DNA from: Massilia sp. IC2-278
Lineage (GTDB): Bacteria; Pseudomonadota; Gammaproteobacteria; Burkholderiales; Burkholderiaceae_D
Length of the DNA stretch: 64,000 nt
NCBI RefSeq assembly: GCF_020708045.1
Contig: NZ_JAJFES010000004.1
Coordinates: 186,001 to 250,000, forward strand
Reading direction: 5' to 3'
Below are positions 1 through 9,239 of the stretch, one piece after another. Position 1 is the stretch's first letter. Each line of letters begins with the position of its first letter. The notes below the pieces were generated by a model. That model saw only the letters and a program-made list of their open reading frames with translations. It made no database searches and was not told where the DNA came from. The position numbers and the translations under genes were made by a program.

Positions 1-109
1 AGGTCGAAAATTGGATAGAATCAGAAATGCGCGTCATTTCGCCCCACGTCTACACCGGTGGCTGAACGAAGTCGGGAACCTGATCACCGCCTCTTCTTCG
101 CAGCAAAGC

Positions 110-991
110 ATGAACGCACCCAAGCCGGACGGGTCCCAGCTGGACCTATTCGCACGCGACCCGCGCCTCGACCCATGGCGGGCGCCCGCGCCGCCGGCAG
201 CCAAGCCGGCGCCGCCCCGCATCACGCTTCCCTCCCCGCCGCGCACGCCCGACGATCCGCCCCTGAAGCGCATCGTGCTGGGCCAGTATGCGGTCGACTA
301 TGAACTGAAACGCTCCACGCGCCGCTCGATCGGCTTCATGATTGACGACGACGGCCTGCACGTGACGGCGCCGCGCCGCGCCACGCAGCCATCGATCGAG
401 GAAGCGATCCGCGCCAAGCAGCGCTGGATCCTGACCAAGCTGCACGAACGCGGCGAACGGCGCGCGCGCCACGCCCAGCGCGAGCCCTTGCGCTGGGAAG
501 ACGGCGCGCGCCTGCCTTACCTGGGCGGCGAGATCGTCCTGCGCCTGGAGCCGGCGGCGCGCAGCCACTGCGTGTTCGATGCGCAGACGCGCGAGCTGAA
601 GATCGGCGTCACGCAGGGGCTGACGGAGTGGCAATTGAAGGAACGTGTGAAACTGTGGTTCCATGCCGAGGCCAAGCGCCTGTTCACCGAAAGGCTGGAT
701 TTCTATGCGCCGCAGCTGGATGTGCATTACCGCTCGATGACCCTGTCGTCGGCCGGCACGCGCTGGGGTTCGTGCACGGTGGCGGGGAATATCCGCCTGA
801 GCTGGCGCCTGATCCATTACCCGCTGGCGCTGATCGACTACGTGGTGGTGCACGAACTGGCCCACCTGCGCGAGATGAACCACAGCCCGGCGTTCTGGGC
901 GGTGGTGGGGTTGGTGTACAAGGACTACGACGGCGCGCGGCTGGAGCTAAGGCGGCGCTCGCATGAGATGCCGGTGTTGTTTGCGGAATGA
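110..991 (+). CDS. YgjP-type metal-dependent hydrolase (SprT-like/DUF45)
   Basis: Predicted zinc metallopeptidase-like protein of the YgjP/DUF45 family; the physiological substrate is unknown for the family. The C-terminal half carries HELAHLREMNHSPAFW, an HExxH motif followed by a downstream His, the usual gluzincin-like zinc site, preceded by the family block SSAGTRWGSCTVAGNIRLSWRL. The N-terminal ~55 residues are Pro/Ala-rich and not conserved-looking. The open frame runs upstream to a TTG at 11, but I chose the ATG at 110 (MNAPKPDGSQ) because the earlier residues look like translated leader. It stands alone, and a cluster of palindromic repeats lies just downstream. Family assignment is firm, function is not. 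Confidence 0.85.
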   Translation: MNAPKPDGSQLDLFARDPRLDPWRAPAPPAAKPAPPRITLPSPPRTPDDPPLKRIVLGQYAVDYELKRSTRRSIGFMIDDDGLHVTAPRRATQPSIEEAIRAKQRWILTKLHERGERRARHAQREPLRWEDGARLPYLGGEIVLRLEPAARSHCVFDAQTRELKIGVTQGLTEWQLKERVKLWFHAEAKRLFTERLDFYAPQLDVHYRSMTLSSAGTRWGSCTVAGNIRLSWRLIHYPLALIDYVVVHELAHLREMNHSPAFWAVVGLVYKDYDGARLELRRRSHEMPVLFAE

Positions 992-1033
992 GGCGGGGGC
1001 GTTCGCGTCGTGGTTCGAATGATCGAAAGTTGT

Positions 1034-1186
1034 ACCGCGTGGGGTCATTGAAGCCGGGGGCTTCAATGACGAGCCCACCCTACGGATCTCGATCATGCAT
1101 ATCGAATGATCGGATGGTGTACCGCATGGGCACAAGTGCCCACCCTACAAAACCGGTTTTCGTAGGGTGGACTCCCGAGTCCACGC
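1034..1186. repeat. three tandem REP-like palindromes
   Basis: Three related palindromes lie in the gap after the YgjP-like gene. The first (1034-1085) is a long form with arms around TCATTGAAGCCgggGGCTTCAATGA inside GTGGGG..GCCCAC. The second (1121-1148) is the short form with core GGGCACaaGTGCCC. The third (1161-1186) is inverted, starting CGTAGGGTGGACTC. The same core recurs at least eight more times in this window, always between genes. Likely a REP-type family. Confidence 0.75.
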
Positions 1187-1236
1187 TGTATAGAACATTA
1201 AAATACCGCGACGCTGTTCATGCCGCCAGCGTGCGC

Positions 1237-1806
1237 TTAGCGCAGCGCATTCTCCCGCCGCGCATCCGCCAGCAACTGCATCCCGCGCTGCTGCGCCTCG
1301 TTCAGGCAGCGGAACGGAATCGGCAGCGTCCCGCGCTTCAGGACCATCATGAACCCGCGCGAATAGGTGCGCACGGCCGTCACGTCGGCCCAGTCGATCA
1401 GGGTCACGCCGCCGCTGGTGCGCACGATGCCGTGGCGGTCGATGGTGAATTCATAGGTGCGCTTGCCGCGCCGGAGCAGCACGAAGTGCATGGCCGCGCT
1501 GGCGGTGCTCTTGATGCGCAGGTAGAGGCTGGCAGGCCAGCGGATGCGGCGGCGCCGGATCAGGAAGCCGCCGTGCTGCCACATGAAGCCGATGTATTCG
1601 CGCAGCGTGTAGCGGACAAAGAAATGCAGGTCGCATAAGACTGCCGCGGCGGGGCTGGATGGTGCACCAGTGGTGGCACCAGCGCCGTTACCCATACCAG
1701 ATGCGGCACTGTAGAAACCTTCGTCGCTGCCATCGGCAGGTTGATGGGCCATGATCGCCATCGGTTGTCCATTGCGTGCCGGTCCCGGGTGATTTGACGA
1801 CAACAT
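1237..1806 (-). CDS. YcxB-like C-terminal domain protein
   Basis: Small protein of unknown function. The C-terminal ~90 residues (RRGKRTYEFTIDRHGIVRTSGGVTLIDWADVTAVRTYSRGFMMVL) have the beta-rich pattern of YcxB-like domains, which are PH-like modules often joined to membrane segments; here there is only a weakly hydrophobic stretch before it. The frame opens at a TTG (1833), but an AAGGGG box sits about 8 bases before the ATG at 1806, which I take as start (189 aa). The first ~50 residues are low-complexity Gly/Ala/Pro. It ends shortly before the repeat cluster and has no obvious operon partner; waaA ends just upstream of it on the same strand. Confidence 0.6.
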   Translation of the reverse strand: MLSSNHPGPARNGQPMAIMAHQPADGSDEGFYSAASGMGNGAGATTGAPSSPAAAVLCDLHFFVRYTLREYIGFMWQHGGFLIRRRRIRWPASLYLRIKSTASAAMHFVLLRRGKRTYEFTIDRHGIVRTSGGVTLIDWADVTAVRTYSRGFMMVLKRGTLPIPFRCLNEAQQRGMQLLADARRENALR

Positions 1807-1852
1807 GCGCATCCCCTTTTCTACCGAACTCAAAAAGCAATGGTATCAAAAG

Positions 1853-3136
1853 CTAGGCGATAATCCGTTGCAAGAGTTCAACAGTGCGCAGGGTGGCGCC
1901 GCGGTGGCGCCCGGCCCAGGCCGCGGCCTGGGAACCCATCGCCGCGCGCGCGCCGGTGTCCCGCAGCAGGTGCGCCGCCTGCGCCACCAGCGCATCGGCA
2001 TCGGCCACGCGCACCGCCCCACCGGCCGCCACCGCCTCGTTCGTCGCATCCAGGAAGTTGAAGGTGTGCTCGCCCACCAGCACGGGCTTGCCCAGCGCGC
2101 AGGCCTCGATCAGGTTCTGCCCGCCCAGCGGCAGCAGACTGCCGCCGATGAAGGCGCAGTCGCAGGCGGCGTAATAGGCGAACATCTCGCCCATCGAGTC
2201 GCCCAGCAGCACGTCGGCGTCGACGCCGGCCGTGTCCTCTGTTGTGTCTATCAGCTGCGACCGCCGCTGCAGCGACAGGCCGCGCGCCGCCACCAGCTGC
2301 GCCACCTCGTCGAAGCGCTGCGGATGGCGCGGCACGATCGCCAGTAGCGCATGCGCCGGCTTGCCAGCCAGGCGTCCCCAGGCATCCAGGATCAATTCTT
2401 CTTCGCCGTCGCGCGTGCTGGCGCACAGGAATGTCGGCCGTGCGCCGATCCGTGCGCGCAGCCAGGCGCCCTTCGTTAAAGCCGCCTCGGGCGGCAGCAC
2501 GTCGAACTTGATGCTGCCGGTGACCGCCACCTGCGATGCGCCCAGCGAGCGGATGCGCTGCGCATCGTCATCGGTCTGGGCGGCGACGGTCGTGATTGCG
2601 CGCGCCGCATCCATCATGATGCCGCCGAAGCGCTGGCCGCGGCGCAGCGAGCGCTCGGACAGGCGCGCATTCACCAGCGCCACCGGCACCTTCTCGCACG
2701 CGCAGCCGGCGATCAGATTCGGCCAGACCTCGGTCTCCATCAGGATGCAGACCCGGGGCCGGAAGTGGCGCAGGAAGCGTCGCACCATGAAGCCGGTATC
2801 GTAGGGCAGGAATGATTGCACGACGCGCTCGCCGTGCTTGCCGAACAGCGCGGCGCCGGTGGCGCGGCCGGTCGGCGTCATGTGGGTCAGCAGGATGCGG
2901 CAATCGGGCCAGCGCGCCAGCAGCGCTTCGACCAGCGGCTCGGCGGCGCGCGTTTCGCCCACCGACACGGCGTGCACCATGAAGGTCCGGCGTGCGGGCA
3001 GGCGTGCGCCGTAGAAGCCCAGGCGCTCGCCGATGTGGCGGCGGTAACCCGGCTCCTTGCGTCCGCGCCACCACAGGCGCCCCAATACCAGCGGCAGCGC
3101 CAGCCACCAGAGCAGCGAATACAGGGAACGGTTCAT
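1853..3136 (-). CDS. waaA: 3-deoxy-D-manno-octulosonic-acid (Kdo) transferase
   Basis: Inner-membrane glycosyltransferase that adds Kdo to lipid A, the first step of LPS core assembly. The 427-residue product starts MNRSLYSLLWWLALPLVLG, a single N-terminal membrane anchor, followed by the GT30 acceptor-side block SVGETRAAEPLVEALL and the C-terminal nucleotide-sugar block FIGGSLLPLGGQNLIEACALGKPV. The open frame extends far upstream, but ATG at 3136 overlaps the waaC stop in an ATGA arrangement, which fixes the start and implies translational coupling. Length is normal for the family. Whether it adds one or two Kdo residues cannot be read from sequence. Confidence 0.95.
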   Translation of the reverse strand: MNRSLYSLLWWLALPLVLGRLWWRGRKEPGYRRHIGERLGFYGARLPARRTFMVHAVSVGETRAAEPLVEALLARWPDCRILLTHMTPTGRATGAALFGKHGERVVQSFLPYDTGFMVRRFLRHFRPRVCILMETEVWPNLIAGCACEKVPVALVNARLSERSLRRGQRFGGIMMDAARAITTVAAQTDDDAQRIRSLGASQVAVTGSIKFDVLPPEAALTKGAWLRARIGARPTFLCASTRDGEEELILDAWGRLAGKPAHALLAIVPRHPQRFDEVAQLVAARGLSLQRRSQLIDTTEDTAGVDADVLLGDSMGEMFAYYAACDCAFIGGSLLPLGGQNLIEACALGKPVLVGEHTFNFLDATNEAVAAGGAVRVADADALVAQAAHLLRDTGARAAMGSQAAAWAGRHRGATLRTVELLQRIIA

Positions 3137-4113
3137 ACGGTTTGCAGCAGGCCACGGGCCGCGGCGATGACGTCGTCGGCAGACGGCGGCGCGCCCATCT
3201 CGCCCAGGTTGACGATGCGCGGCGACCAGTTGCCTTCGGTCTTCCACTTCGGCGAGTCGGCATAGATTTCCACCGTCGGCCGGTAGAAAGCGGCGGCGAT
3301 GTGGGTCAGGCCGGTATCGACGCCGATTGCCAGCGCGGCCTGCTGGGCCACGATGACGGCATCCATCATCGACAGTTTCGGCAGCACGCGCGCGTTCGGG
3401 ATGCCGGCGGCCAGCGCCTCGGCTTCCTGTCTTTCCTTCTCCGATCCCCAGGGCAGCAGCACCGGCATCGGCGCCAGCGCATTCCCGAGCGCGATCCAGT
3501 TCTGCGGCGCCCACTTCTTGGCGTCGCGCGCGGTTCCGTGGAAGAACACGGCATAGCCTTCCTGCGGCAGCCCGTCCGGCCTCGGCACGGTGTCCGGCGC
3601 CGGCAGGCCGAAGTCCGGCGGCGTGTCGACCGCGTAGCCGAGCGCGGCGCCCGCCACCAGGCGCCCGCGCGCCACCGCGTGGGTGCGCGGGTCGAGCGGA
3701 ATGCTCTCGGTGTGGAAGAAGCGCGAGATGCCCTCGTAGCCCGAGCCTTCGCTGCCGTTGGCCAGGCCGACCTTGCGTCCGCCCGGCTTGATGCGCGCGG
3801 CGCCCATGATCACGCCGGTCTTCAGCAGGCCCTGGGTGTCGAACACGAGGTCGTATTCTTCCTCGCGCAGGCTGCGCCAGAAGGCTTTCATCTCGGCGCG
3901 GGTCTCGGGTTTGCCGAGGCCCTTGCGCCAGCGCCGCAGCGCGAACGGGATGATCTTGCGTACGTGCGGGTTCAGGCGCACCAGGCTGACGTAGCCTTCC
4001 TCGACCACCCAGTCGATCGTCGCATGCGGATGGTGGCGCAGCAGGTCGGCCACCATCGGCAGGTTATGCAGGACGTCGCCCAGCGACGATACCCGCACCA
4101 GCAGAATCTTCAT
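3133..4113 (-). CDS. waaC: LPS heptosyltransferase I
   Basis: GT9-family transferase adding the first L-glycero-D-manno-heptose to Kdo2-lipid A at the cytoplasmic face of the inner membrane. It begins MKILLVRVSSLGDVLHNLPMV, the typical N-terminus, and near the C-terminus has IGVDTGLTHIAAAFYRPTVEIY, the ADP-heptose-binding segment. Its 326 residues fit the family. The stop overlaps the waaA start by four bases, and the AlgC-type phosphomutase ends 11 bases upstream of the start, so the three genes probably form one leftward transcript for envelope polysaccharide synthesis. Confidence 0.95.
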   Translation of the reverse strand: MKILLVRVSSLGDVLHNLPMVADLLRHHPHATIDWVVEEGYVSLVRLNPHVRKIIPFALRRWRKGLGKPETRAEMKAFWRSLREEEYDLVFDTQGLLKTGVIMGAARIKPGGRKVGLANGSEGSGYEGISRFFHTESIPLDPRTHAVARGRLVAGAALGYAVDTPPDFGLPAPDTVPRPDGLPQEGYAVFFHGTARDAKKWAPQNWIALGNALAPMPVLLPWGSEKERQEAEALAAGIPNARVLPKLSMMDAVIVAQQAALAIGVDTGLTHIAAAFYRPTVEIYADSPKWKTEGNWSPRIVNLGEMGAPPSADDVIAAARGLLQTV

Positions 4114-4124
4114 GCAGGCTCGCT

Positions 4125-5510
4125 TCAGAACGGCAGTTCGGCTTCCGGTTTGGCGGCCAGGATCACGCTACGGAATTCATCCTGGATGCGCGCCAGCGCT
4201 TCCGGATTCTCGCCCTCGAAGCGCAGCACGATCACCGGCGTGGTGTTCGAGGAACGCGCCAGGCCGAAGCCGTCGGCATACTCGACGCGCAGGCCGTCGA
4301 TGTCGTTGATCTTCTCGGAGCTCGGGAACTTCGCATCCGCACGCAGCTTGTCCATCAGCGCGAAGTTCTCGCCTTCCTGCAGGTGCAGGTGCAGTTCCGG
4401 GGTGCTGGTGGCGATCGGCAGCGCGTTCAGCACGCTCGACGGGTCGGCGTGGCGAGTCAGCAGTTCCAGCATGCGCGCGCCCGAATACAGGCCGTCGTCG
4501 AAGCCGTACCAGCGGTCCTTGAAGAAGATGTGGCCGCTCATTTCGCCGCCCAACGGGGAACCGGTTTCCTTCAGCTTGGCCTTCACCAGCGAGTGGCCGG
4601 TCTTGTACATCAGGGGACGGCCGCCGTGCTGCTCGATCCACGGGCCCAGGTGGCGCGTGCACTTCACGTCGTACAGGATCTCGGCGCCCGGGTTGCGCTC
4701 CAGGACGTCGGCCGCGAACAGCATCATCTGGCGGTCCGGATAAATGATGTGGCCATCCTTGGTGACGATGCCCAGGCGGTCGCCGTCGCCGTCAAACGCC
4801 AGGCCGATCTCGGCGTCGCTGCTCTGCAGCGCGCGGATCAGGTCCTGCAGGTTTTCCGGGTGTGCCGGGTCCGGGTGGTGGTTCGGGAAGTGGCCATCGA
4901 CTTCGCAGAACAGTTCGACGACTTCGCAGCCCATGCCGCGGTACAGGTCGCCCGCAAAGGCACCGGCCACGCCGTTGCCGCAGTCGACCGCGATCTTGAT
5001 CGGGCGCGCCACTTTCACGTCGCCGACGATGCGCTCGATGTAGGCGGCGCGGATGTCGTGGGTCGAATAGGCGCCCTTCTGCTCCGCGTCCTTGCCGTCG
5101 TGCGCCTGGATGCTGTCGTACAGGCCGGTGATGGCGTCGCCGTAGATCGCTTCGCCGGCCAGCACCATCTTGAAGCCGTTGTAGTCGGGCGGGTTGTGGC
5201 TGCCGGTGACCATGATGCCCGAGCGCGTGCCTTCGAGGACGTTGGTGGCGAAATAGACCATCGGGGTGGCGACCATGCCGAGGTCGACGACGTCGACGCC
5301 GGCGGCCTGCAGGCCTTCGGCCAGGGCGGCGGCCAGGGCCGGGCCCGACAGGCGGCCGTCGCGGCCGATCACGACCTTGCGTTCGCCCTTGGCCAGCGCG
5401 GCCTTGCCAAAGGCTTGGCCGATGCTGCGCGCCACGCCGGCGTCGAGCGTGCTGTCGATCACGCCGCGGATGTCATATGCCTTGAAAATCGTCTTGGAGA
5501 GAGCAACCAT
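4125..5510 (-). CDS. algC: phosphomannomutase/phosphoglucomutase (AlgC type)
   Basis: Cytoplasmic alpha-D-phosphohexomutase interconverting hexose 6- and 1-phosphates to feed nucleotide sugars for LPS and exopolysaccharide. It shows the four-domain layout: the phosphoserine loop TGSHNPPDYNGFK (about residue 104), the metal loop DGDGDRLGIV (about residue 240), the sugar-binding GEMSGHIFF (about residue 325) and the C-terminal phosphate-binding region ARSSNTTPVIVLRFEG. At 461 residues it matches Pseudomonas AlgC closely in size. It lies just upstream of waaC-waaA in the same direction. Dual specificity is known of the family, not shown here. Confidence 0.93.
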   Translation of the reverse strand: MVALSKTIFKAYDIRGVIDSTLDAGVARSIGQAFGKAALAKGERKVVIGRDGRLSGPALAAALAEGLQAAGVDVVDLGMVATPMVYFATNVLEGTRSGIMVTGSHNPPDYNGFKMVLAGEAIYGDAITGLYDSIQAHDGKDAEQKGAYSTHDIRAAYIERIVGDVKVARPIKIAVDCGNGVAGAFAGDLYRGMGCEVVELFCEVDGHFPNHHPDPAHPENLQDLIRALQSSDAEIGLAFDGDGDRLGIVTKDGHIIYPDRQMMLFAADVLERNPGAEILYDVKCTRHLGPWIEQHGGRPLMYKTGHSLVKAKLKETGSPLGGEMSGHIFFKDRWYGFDDGLYSGARMLELLTRHADPSSVLNALPIATSTPELHLHLQEGENFALMDKLRADAKFPSSEKINDIDGLRVEYADGFGLARSSNTTPVIVLRFEGENPEALARIQDEFRSVILAAKPEAELPF

Positions 5511-5626
5511 GTTTTACCTTGATGAGTCCGGCGTCGAGCATGCACAGGCCACCGCTTGTGCGGAAAGCGCGCAGCTTCGCCAAATGTTAGAGGGATGACA
5601 AAACAGGGAGTATTGTAGCGGCAAGC

Positions 5627-5654
5627 GCGGCCAATGGGGAAACCCATTGGCCGC
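5627..5654. terminator. 12-bp perfect stem, possible terminator
   Basis: A perfect 12-bp inverted repeat (GCGGCCAATGGG / CCCATTGGCCGC) with a GAAA loop lies between the H-NS gene and algC, both read leftward. No clear T-run follows on either strand, so it could be an attenuator-like or processing hairpin rather than a standard Rho-independent terminator. The remaining ~280-base gap shows no coding signal. Confidence 0.45.
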
Positions 5655-5795
5655 ATTGCGCGGTGCATTCGCCGGCGAGCGCCGGCGAACGGAGGCATTA
5701 CATGCGAATCAAATGCGAATCAAATACGCGCCGCGCGTGCGTCGAATGAATATCAGACGAGCATCGAGCGGGCGATTCGAATGCGCATTACCGCA

Positions 5796-6107
5796 TCAAA
5801 CGCGCAGCTTGTCGAGCGACTTGCCGCCTTCGACCCATTCCTTGACCCATTTCGGTTGACGGCCGCGGCCGGTCCATTGCTGGGATTGGTTATCCGGGTG
5901 ACGGTAACGCACGGCGACCGAGCCGGTTTTCGCACCGCGGGCATTGGTGGCGATCAGATCTTTCAGCGGTACGCCCACGCTCTGGGCAATTGCCAGGATT
6001 TGTTCGCGCGCCTTCTGCACTTCCTGTACTTCGCGCTTTTTCATTTCCTGTTTGATTTGCTCCTGCAGGTTGCGCAAATCACCTACCGACATATTTGACA
6101 GATCCAT
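5796..6107 (-). CDS. H-NS family nucleoid-associated protein
   Basis: Small DNA-binding silencer of the H-NS/BpH3 type common in Burkholderiales. Residues 1-50 form a charged coiled coil for dimerisation (MSVGDLRNLQEQIKQEMKKR). The C-terminus carries VRYRHPDNQSQQWTGRGRQP, the conserved loop that inserts into the AT-rich minor groove, followed by PKWVKEWV. At 103 residues it has the usual short length. It is monocistronic, with a non-coding upstream gap rich in A/T. A plausible silencer of AT-rich islands such as that at 58-63 kb, but that link is inference. Confidence 0.93.
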   Translation of the reverse strand: MDLSNMSVGDLRNLQEQIKQEMKKREVQEVQKAREQILAIAQSVGVPLKDLIATNARGAKTGSVAVRYRHPDNQSQQWTGRGRQPKWVKEWVEGGKSLDKLRV

Positions 6108-6183
6108 CTTCGTTCCTCGAGAGTTGGGTTAATCCAATTCAGGTGAATTCTCACCAAATGTCGCAATATACTACATTGGCGAT

Positions 6184-7281
6184 TTATTGCCAGTCCTTCT
6201 TGCGCCAAATCAGCCAGCGTGGGGACCTGAATCGAACAATACGCGCATACAGCCAGAGGTAGCTGATAACGAACAATAAACAGAAAATTATCAGTACGCT
6301 TGTATTCTGCCAGAATAAAGTCGCCGGTATCACCGCCATGAGCGAAAAAAGCCACAAATACGGCGAGGTCCGCGCATTGCGCTTCAGCAGTGCGCGCGCT
6401 TCTTTTCTGCCCACCGTCCACCTCACCACGCGCCGGAAAATCAGGCTGTGCAGGTGGATCCCATCGGGGACGGCAGGCGATTTGCCGCGCACAAACATGC
6501 GCCGATAAGCGGAAAATACCGTTTCGAATGCAGGATAAATCAGCAGCAATGCCGCATACCAGGTCGATACTTCGGGATTACGCATCACCAGCAGCAATGC
6601 CAGTTCGCCGAGCATGAATCCAATAAAGTAGGCGCCGCCATCGCCAAGGAATATCAGGCCCACCGGGTAATTCCAGACCAGGAAGCCGGCGGTGGCGCCG
6701 GCCACCGTCAATGCCGCCACCAGCACGAATACGTCGCCCACCTGCAAGGCCACGTAGGCGAGCGAGAGCAGCATGCAGATGGTCACCATGCTGGCCAGGC
6801 CATTGAAGCCGTCGATGATATTCACCGCGTTCGCAATGCCGGCCACGGCCAATACCGTCAGCGGCAGGACGATCCAGGCCGACAGCGAATAAACGCCGAA
6901 TGGCAGATCGAGGCGCGCGATTTTCGCATCCAGCAGCATGTAAGCCAGCCAGGCGCCCGCCATGGTCAGCAGCAGCCGGCGCGAGGCGCGCACGGTGCCG
7001 GTGTAATCCTCGACGATTCCGCCGCTGAAGGCGACAAGGGCGCAGAACAGCAGCGCCGGCATGGTGTGTACCAGCGGCGGCTCGCGCCAGATCGAAATCG
7101 ACGCACTAACGACGACCGCGAAATAAATCGGCAAGCCGCCGATACGCGCCACCAGGTGCGTATGGGCGCGCTGCACACCCTGGAAATCGCTGTCGAGCGC
7201 AGGCTCGTACAATTTTGCCTGCTTGATGACAAGCAGGGTCAGCAGGGTGGAACAGATAAAGCTTACCAGGAAAGAGAACAT
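6184..7281 (-). CDS. polyprenyl-phosphate GlcNAc-1-phosphate transferase family (WecA/MraY-like)
   Basis: Integral inner-membrane enzyme transferring a sugar-1-phosphate from a UDP-sugar to undecaprenyl phosphate, starting O-antigen or another surface glycan. About ten hydrophobic segments are visible. Family motifs are GGIVEDYTGT (DDxxxxN-like region), NIIDGFNGLASM (cytoplasmic NxxDGxNGL) and FLGDGGAYFIGF (FLGDxG), with a His-rich loop near DGIHLHSLIFRR. I start at the ATG at 7281 (MFSFLVSFICST), since the upstream 32 residues of open frame are Cys/Arg-rich and unlike a membrane protein start. It is not MraY itself, which would sit in the mur cluster. Sugar specificity is uncertain. Confidence 0.85.
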   Translation of the reverse strand: MFSFLVSFICSTLLTLLVIKQAKLYEPALDSDFQGVQRAHTHLVARIGGLPIYFAVVVSASISIWREPPLVHTMPALLFCALVAFSGGIVEDYTGTVRASRRLLLTMAGAWLAYMLLDAKIARLDLPFGVYSLSAWIVLPLTVLAVAGIANAVNIIDGFNGLASMVTICMLLSLAYVALQVGDVFVLVAALTVAGATAGFLVWNYPVGLIFLGDGGAYFIGFMLGELALLLVMRNPEVSTWYAALLLIYPAFETVFSAYRRMFVRGKSPAVPDGIHLHSLIFRRVVRWTVGRKEARALLKRNARTSPYLWLFSLMAVIPATLFWQNTSVLIIFCLLFVISYLWLYARIVRFRSPRWLIWRKKDWQ

Positions 7282-7596
7282 GGTTATCCAGCGGTTCCGA
7301 CTCGGCAGGCAGCGGCCTGCGGCGCAATATGGCCGGGCTGTACGACAATACGAAACACACGCGGGCACCTGCCGCAATGCCGGACACCCTGGGGCGGCAT
7401 TGCGCCATTCCTGCAGAAAGCGTATTTACATTGTAACCGGATAAGCTTCCCAGCCCGAACACATCAGTTTATCGTGCCGCCTCGAGGCACGATTGAGCGA
7501 AATCGGGTGTGGCGGAAATGCCGACGGAGCTAACTTTACAGAAACAAACCTGGAGAAACGGCTTGCGGAAGCGATATTGAGCCGAAGGAGCAAACC
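7282..7596. other. 315-base gap without a gene
   Basis: Non-coding gap between the WecA-like gene and the rfbC gene, both leftward. It holds an 8-bp stem (ATCGTGCC / GGCACGAT, 7471-7493) with a 7-base loop but no following T-run. I see no further structure. Confidence 0.5.
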
Positions 7597-8148
7597 TCAG
7601 GAAAAATCATAAGCCTCGGCGTCCTGCAAAAGCTGGCCCTTGCGGTCTTTTTCCGAGATGACCGGCGCGCCCGCCAGCGGCCAGTCGATTCCCAATGCCG
7701 GGTCATTCCATAAAAGAATGCGCTCATGCGCAGGCGACCAGTATTCGGTAATCTTGTAGGCGCATTCGGCGCCTTCGCCCAGCGCCAGGAATCCATGGGC
7801 AAAACCGGGCGGTATCCATAATTGGCGCCGGTTTTCTTCGCTGAGCACGGTCGACATCGCGCGCCCGAAATGCGGCGAACCACGGCGCATGTCGACCACC
7901 ACGTCGAATACCGCGCCTTTTACCACGCGCACCAGTTTGCCCTGGGCCAGCCCAACCTGGTAATGCAGGCCGCGCACGGTATTCGGCCGCGATACCGACT
8001 GGTTATCCTGGACGAATTCCACCTGCAAGCCGGTGGCCTGCGCAAAGGCGCGCGCATTGAAGGTTTCGAAAAATACGCCGCGGTCGTCCGCATGCACGGC
8101 CGGTTCGATCAGCAGGACCCCGGGAAAGGCAGTGGCCAGCACCTTCAT
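7597..8148 (-). CDS. rfbC: dTDP-4-dehydrorhamnose 3,5-epimerase
   Basis: Cupin-fold epimerase of dTDP-L-rhamnose synthesis, supplying rhamnose for LPS or exopolysaccharide. Seen: DDRGVFFETFNARAF near the N-terminus, FVQDNQSVSRPNTVRGLHYQ with the catalytic His, the VFDVVVDMRRGSPHFG strand pair and IPPGFAHGFLAL. The ATG at 8148 (MKVLATAFPG) is preferred over 8160 because it gives the canonical N-terminus and a GGATGGG-like box lies upstream. About 183 residues, typical. Unusually, rfbA, rfbB and rfbD are not adjacent; they may lie elsewhere. Divergent from apaH. Confidence 0.92.
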   Translation of the reverse strand: MKVLATAFPGVLLIEPAVHADDRGVFFETFNARAFAQATGLQVEFVQDNQSVSRPNTVRGLHYQVGLAQGKLVRVVKGAVFDVVVDMRRGSPHFGRAMSTVLSEENRRQLWIPPGFAHGFLALGEGAECAYKITEYWSPAHERILLWNDPALGIDWPLAGAPVISEKDRKGQLLQDAEAYDFS

Positions 8149-8386
8149 GTCAGCACCCATCCATTCGGCGGCTGCGGCGGGAATTCGATGGAGTGTCTGG
8201 CATTGGAAACAGGTCTTTCGGGTTTGGGCAGGGCCGCCATTGTCGGGGCGATCGGCGGGCGCCGCAAGCCGCCTGCGAACCGGCCACCGCTGAAATCATT
8301 TAGTATGCAGGCACGGCACCTGCCGGCATTATCGAACAAGAACAGGCGCGGTGGCGCGCAGCCGCCGCGCGCAACAAACACACACG

Positions 8387-9232
8387 ATGAAAACATATGT
8401 CATAGGCGACCTCCAGGGTTGCGCCCACGAGGCCCAGGCCCTGCTCGACAAGATCGCCGACGATGCGGGGGGCGAGGCCCGCATCCTGTTTGTCGGCGAC
8501 CTGATCAACCGCGGCCCGGAATCGCTGATGGCGCTGCGGCGCATGAAGGCGCTGTCGGAAGCGAGCGCGGGCCGGGTCGAGGCCCTGCTCGGCAACCACG
8601 ACCTGCACCTGCTGGCGGTGGCCGTCGGCGCCCAGAAGGCGAGCAAGTCCGACACCCTGGACGAGATTTTGGCCGCCCCCGACCGCGATGAGCTGATCGC
8701 CTGGCTGCGCCAACGCCCGCTGGCGATGTTCGTCGACGCCCACCTGATGGTGCACGCCGGCGTGGCGCCGCAATGGGACGCGGCCCAGACCATGGCCCTG
8801 GCCGGCGAAGTCGAGGCCATGCTGCGCAGCGGGCACTGGATCGATTTCCTGTCCCAGATGTACGGCAACCAGCCGGACCGCTGGGACGACGAACTGGAGG
8901 GCATTCCGCGCCTGCGCTGCATCGTCAACGCCCTCACCCGCATGCGCCTCTGCCTGCCGGATGGGACCATGGACTTCGCGCACAAGGAAAGCGAGAACGG
9001 GCCGGAAGGCTCGGGGCTGGTGCCCTGGTTCGATCTGCCGGGACGGCGCACGAATGAGGTGACGGTGGTGTTCGGGCACTGGTCGGCGCTGGGGCTGGTA
9101 CTCAGGCCGAACCTGGTGGGACTGGACAGCGGTTGCGTGTGGGGCGGGAAGCTGACCGCGGTGTGCCTGGACGACCGGACGCTGTTGCAGGTGGATTGTC
9201 CGGAGTATCGGCCGCACGCCGGCAAGGCGTGA
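8387..9232 (+). CDS. apaH: bis(5'-nucleosyl)-tetraphosphatase, symmetrical
   Basis: Cytoplasmic phosphoesterase that splits Ap4A into two ADP, lowering the alarmone and also able to decap Np4-RNA in enterobacteria. The calcineurin-like metal site is complete: GDLQGC (residues 7-12), [13 protein letters not shown] and [10 protein letters not shown], with later His residues at HAGVAPQWD and FGHWSALGL. The ATG at 8387 is used rather than an in-frame GTG 36 bases upstream because the canonical [11 protein letters not shown] start is there. 281 residues. It stands alone, convergent with plsC eight bases downstream. Confidence 0.95.
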   Translation: MKTYVIGDLQGCAHEAQALLDKIADDAGGEARILFVGDLINRGPESLMALRRMKALSEASAGRVEALLGNHDLHLLAVAVGAQKASKSDTLDEILAAPDRDELIAWLRQRPLAMFVDAHLMVHAGVAPQWDAAQTMALAGEVEAMLRSGHWIDFLSQMYGNQPDRWDDELEGIPRLRCIVNALTRMRLCLPDGTMDFAHKESENGPEGSGLVPWFDLPGRRTNEVTVVFGHWSALGLVLRPNLVGLDSGCVWGGKLTAVCLDDRTLLQVDCPEYRPHAGKA

Positions 9233-9239
9233 CCGGGTT

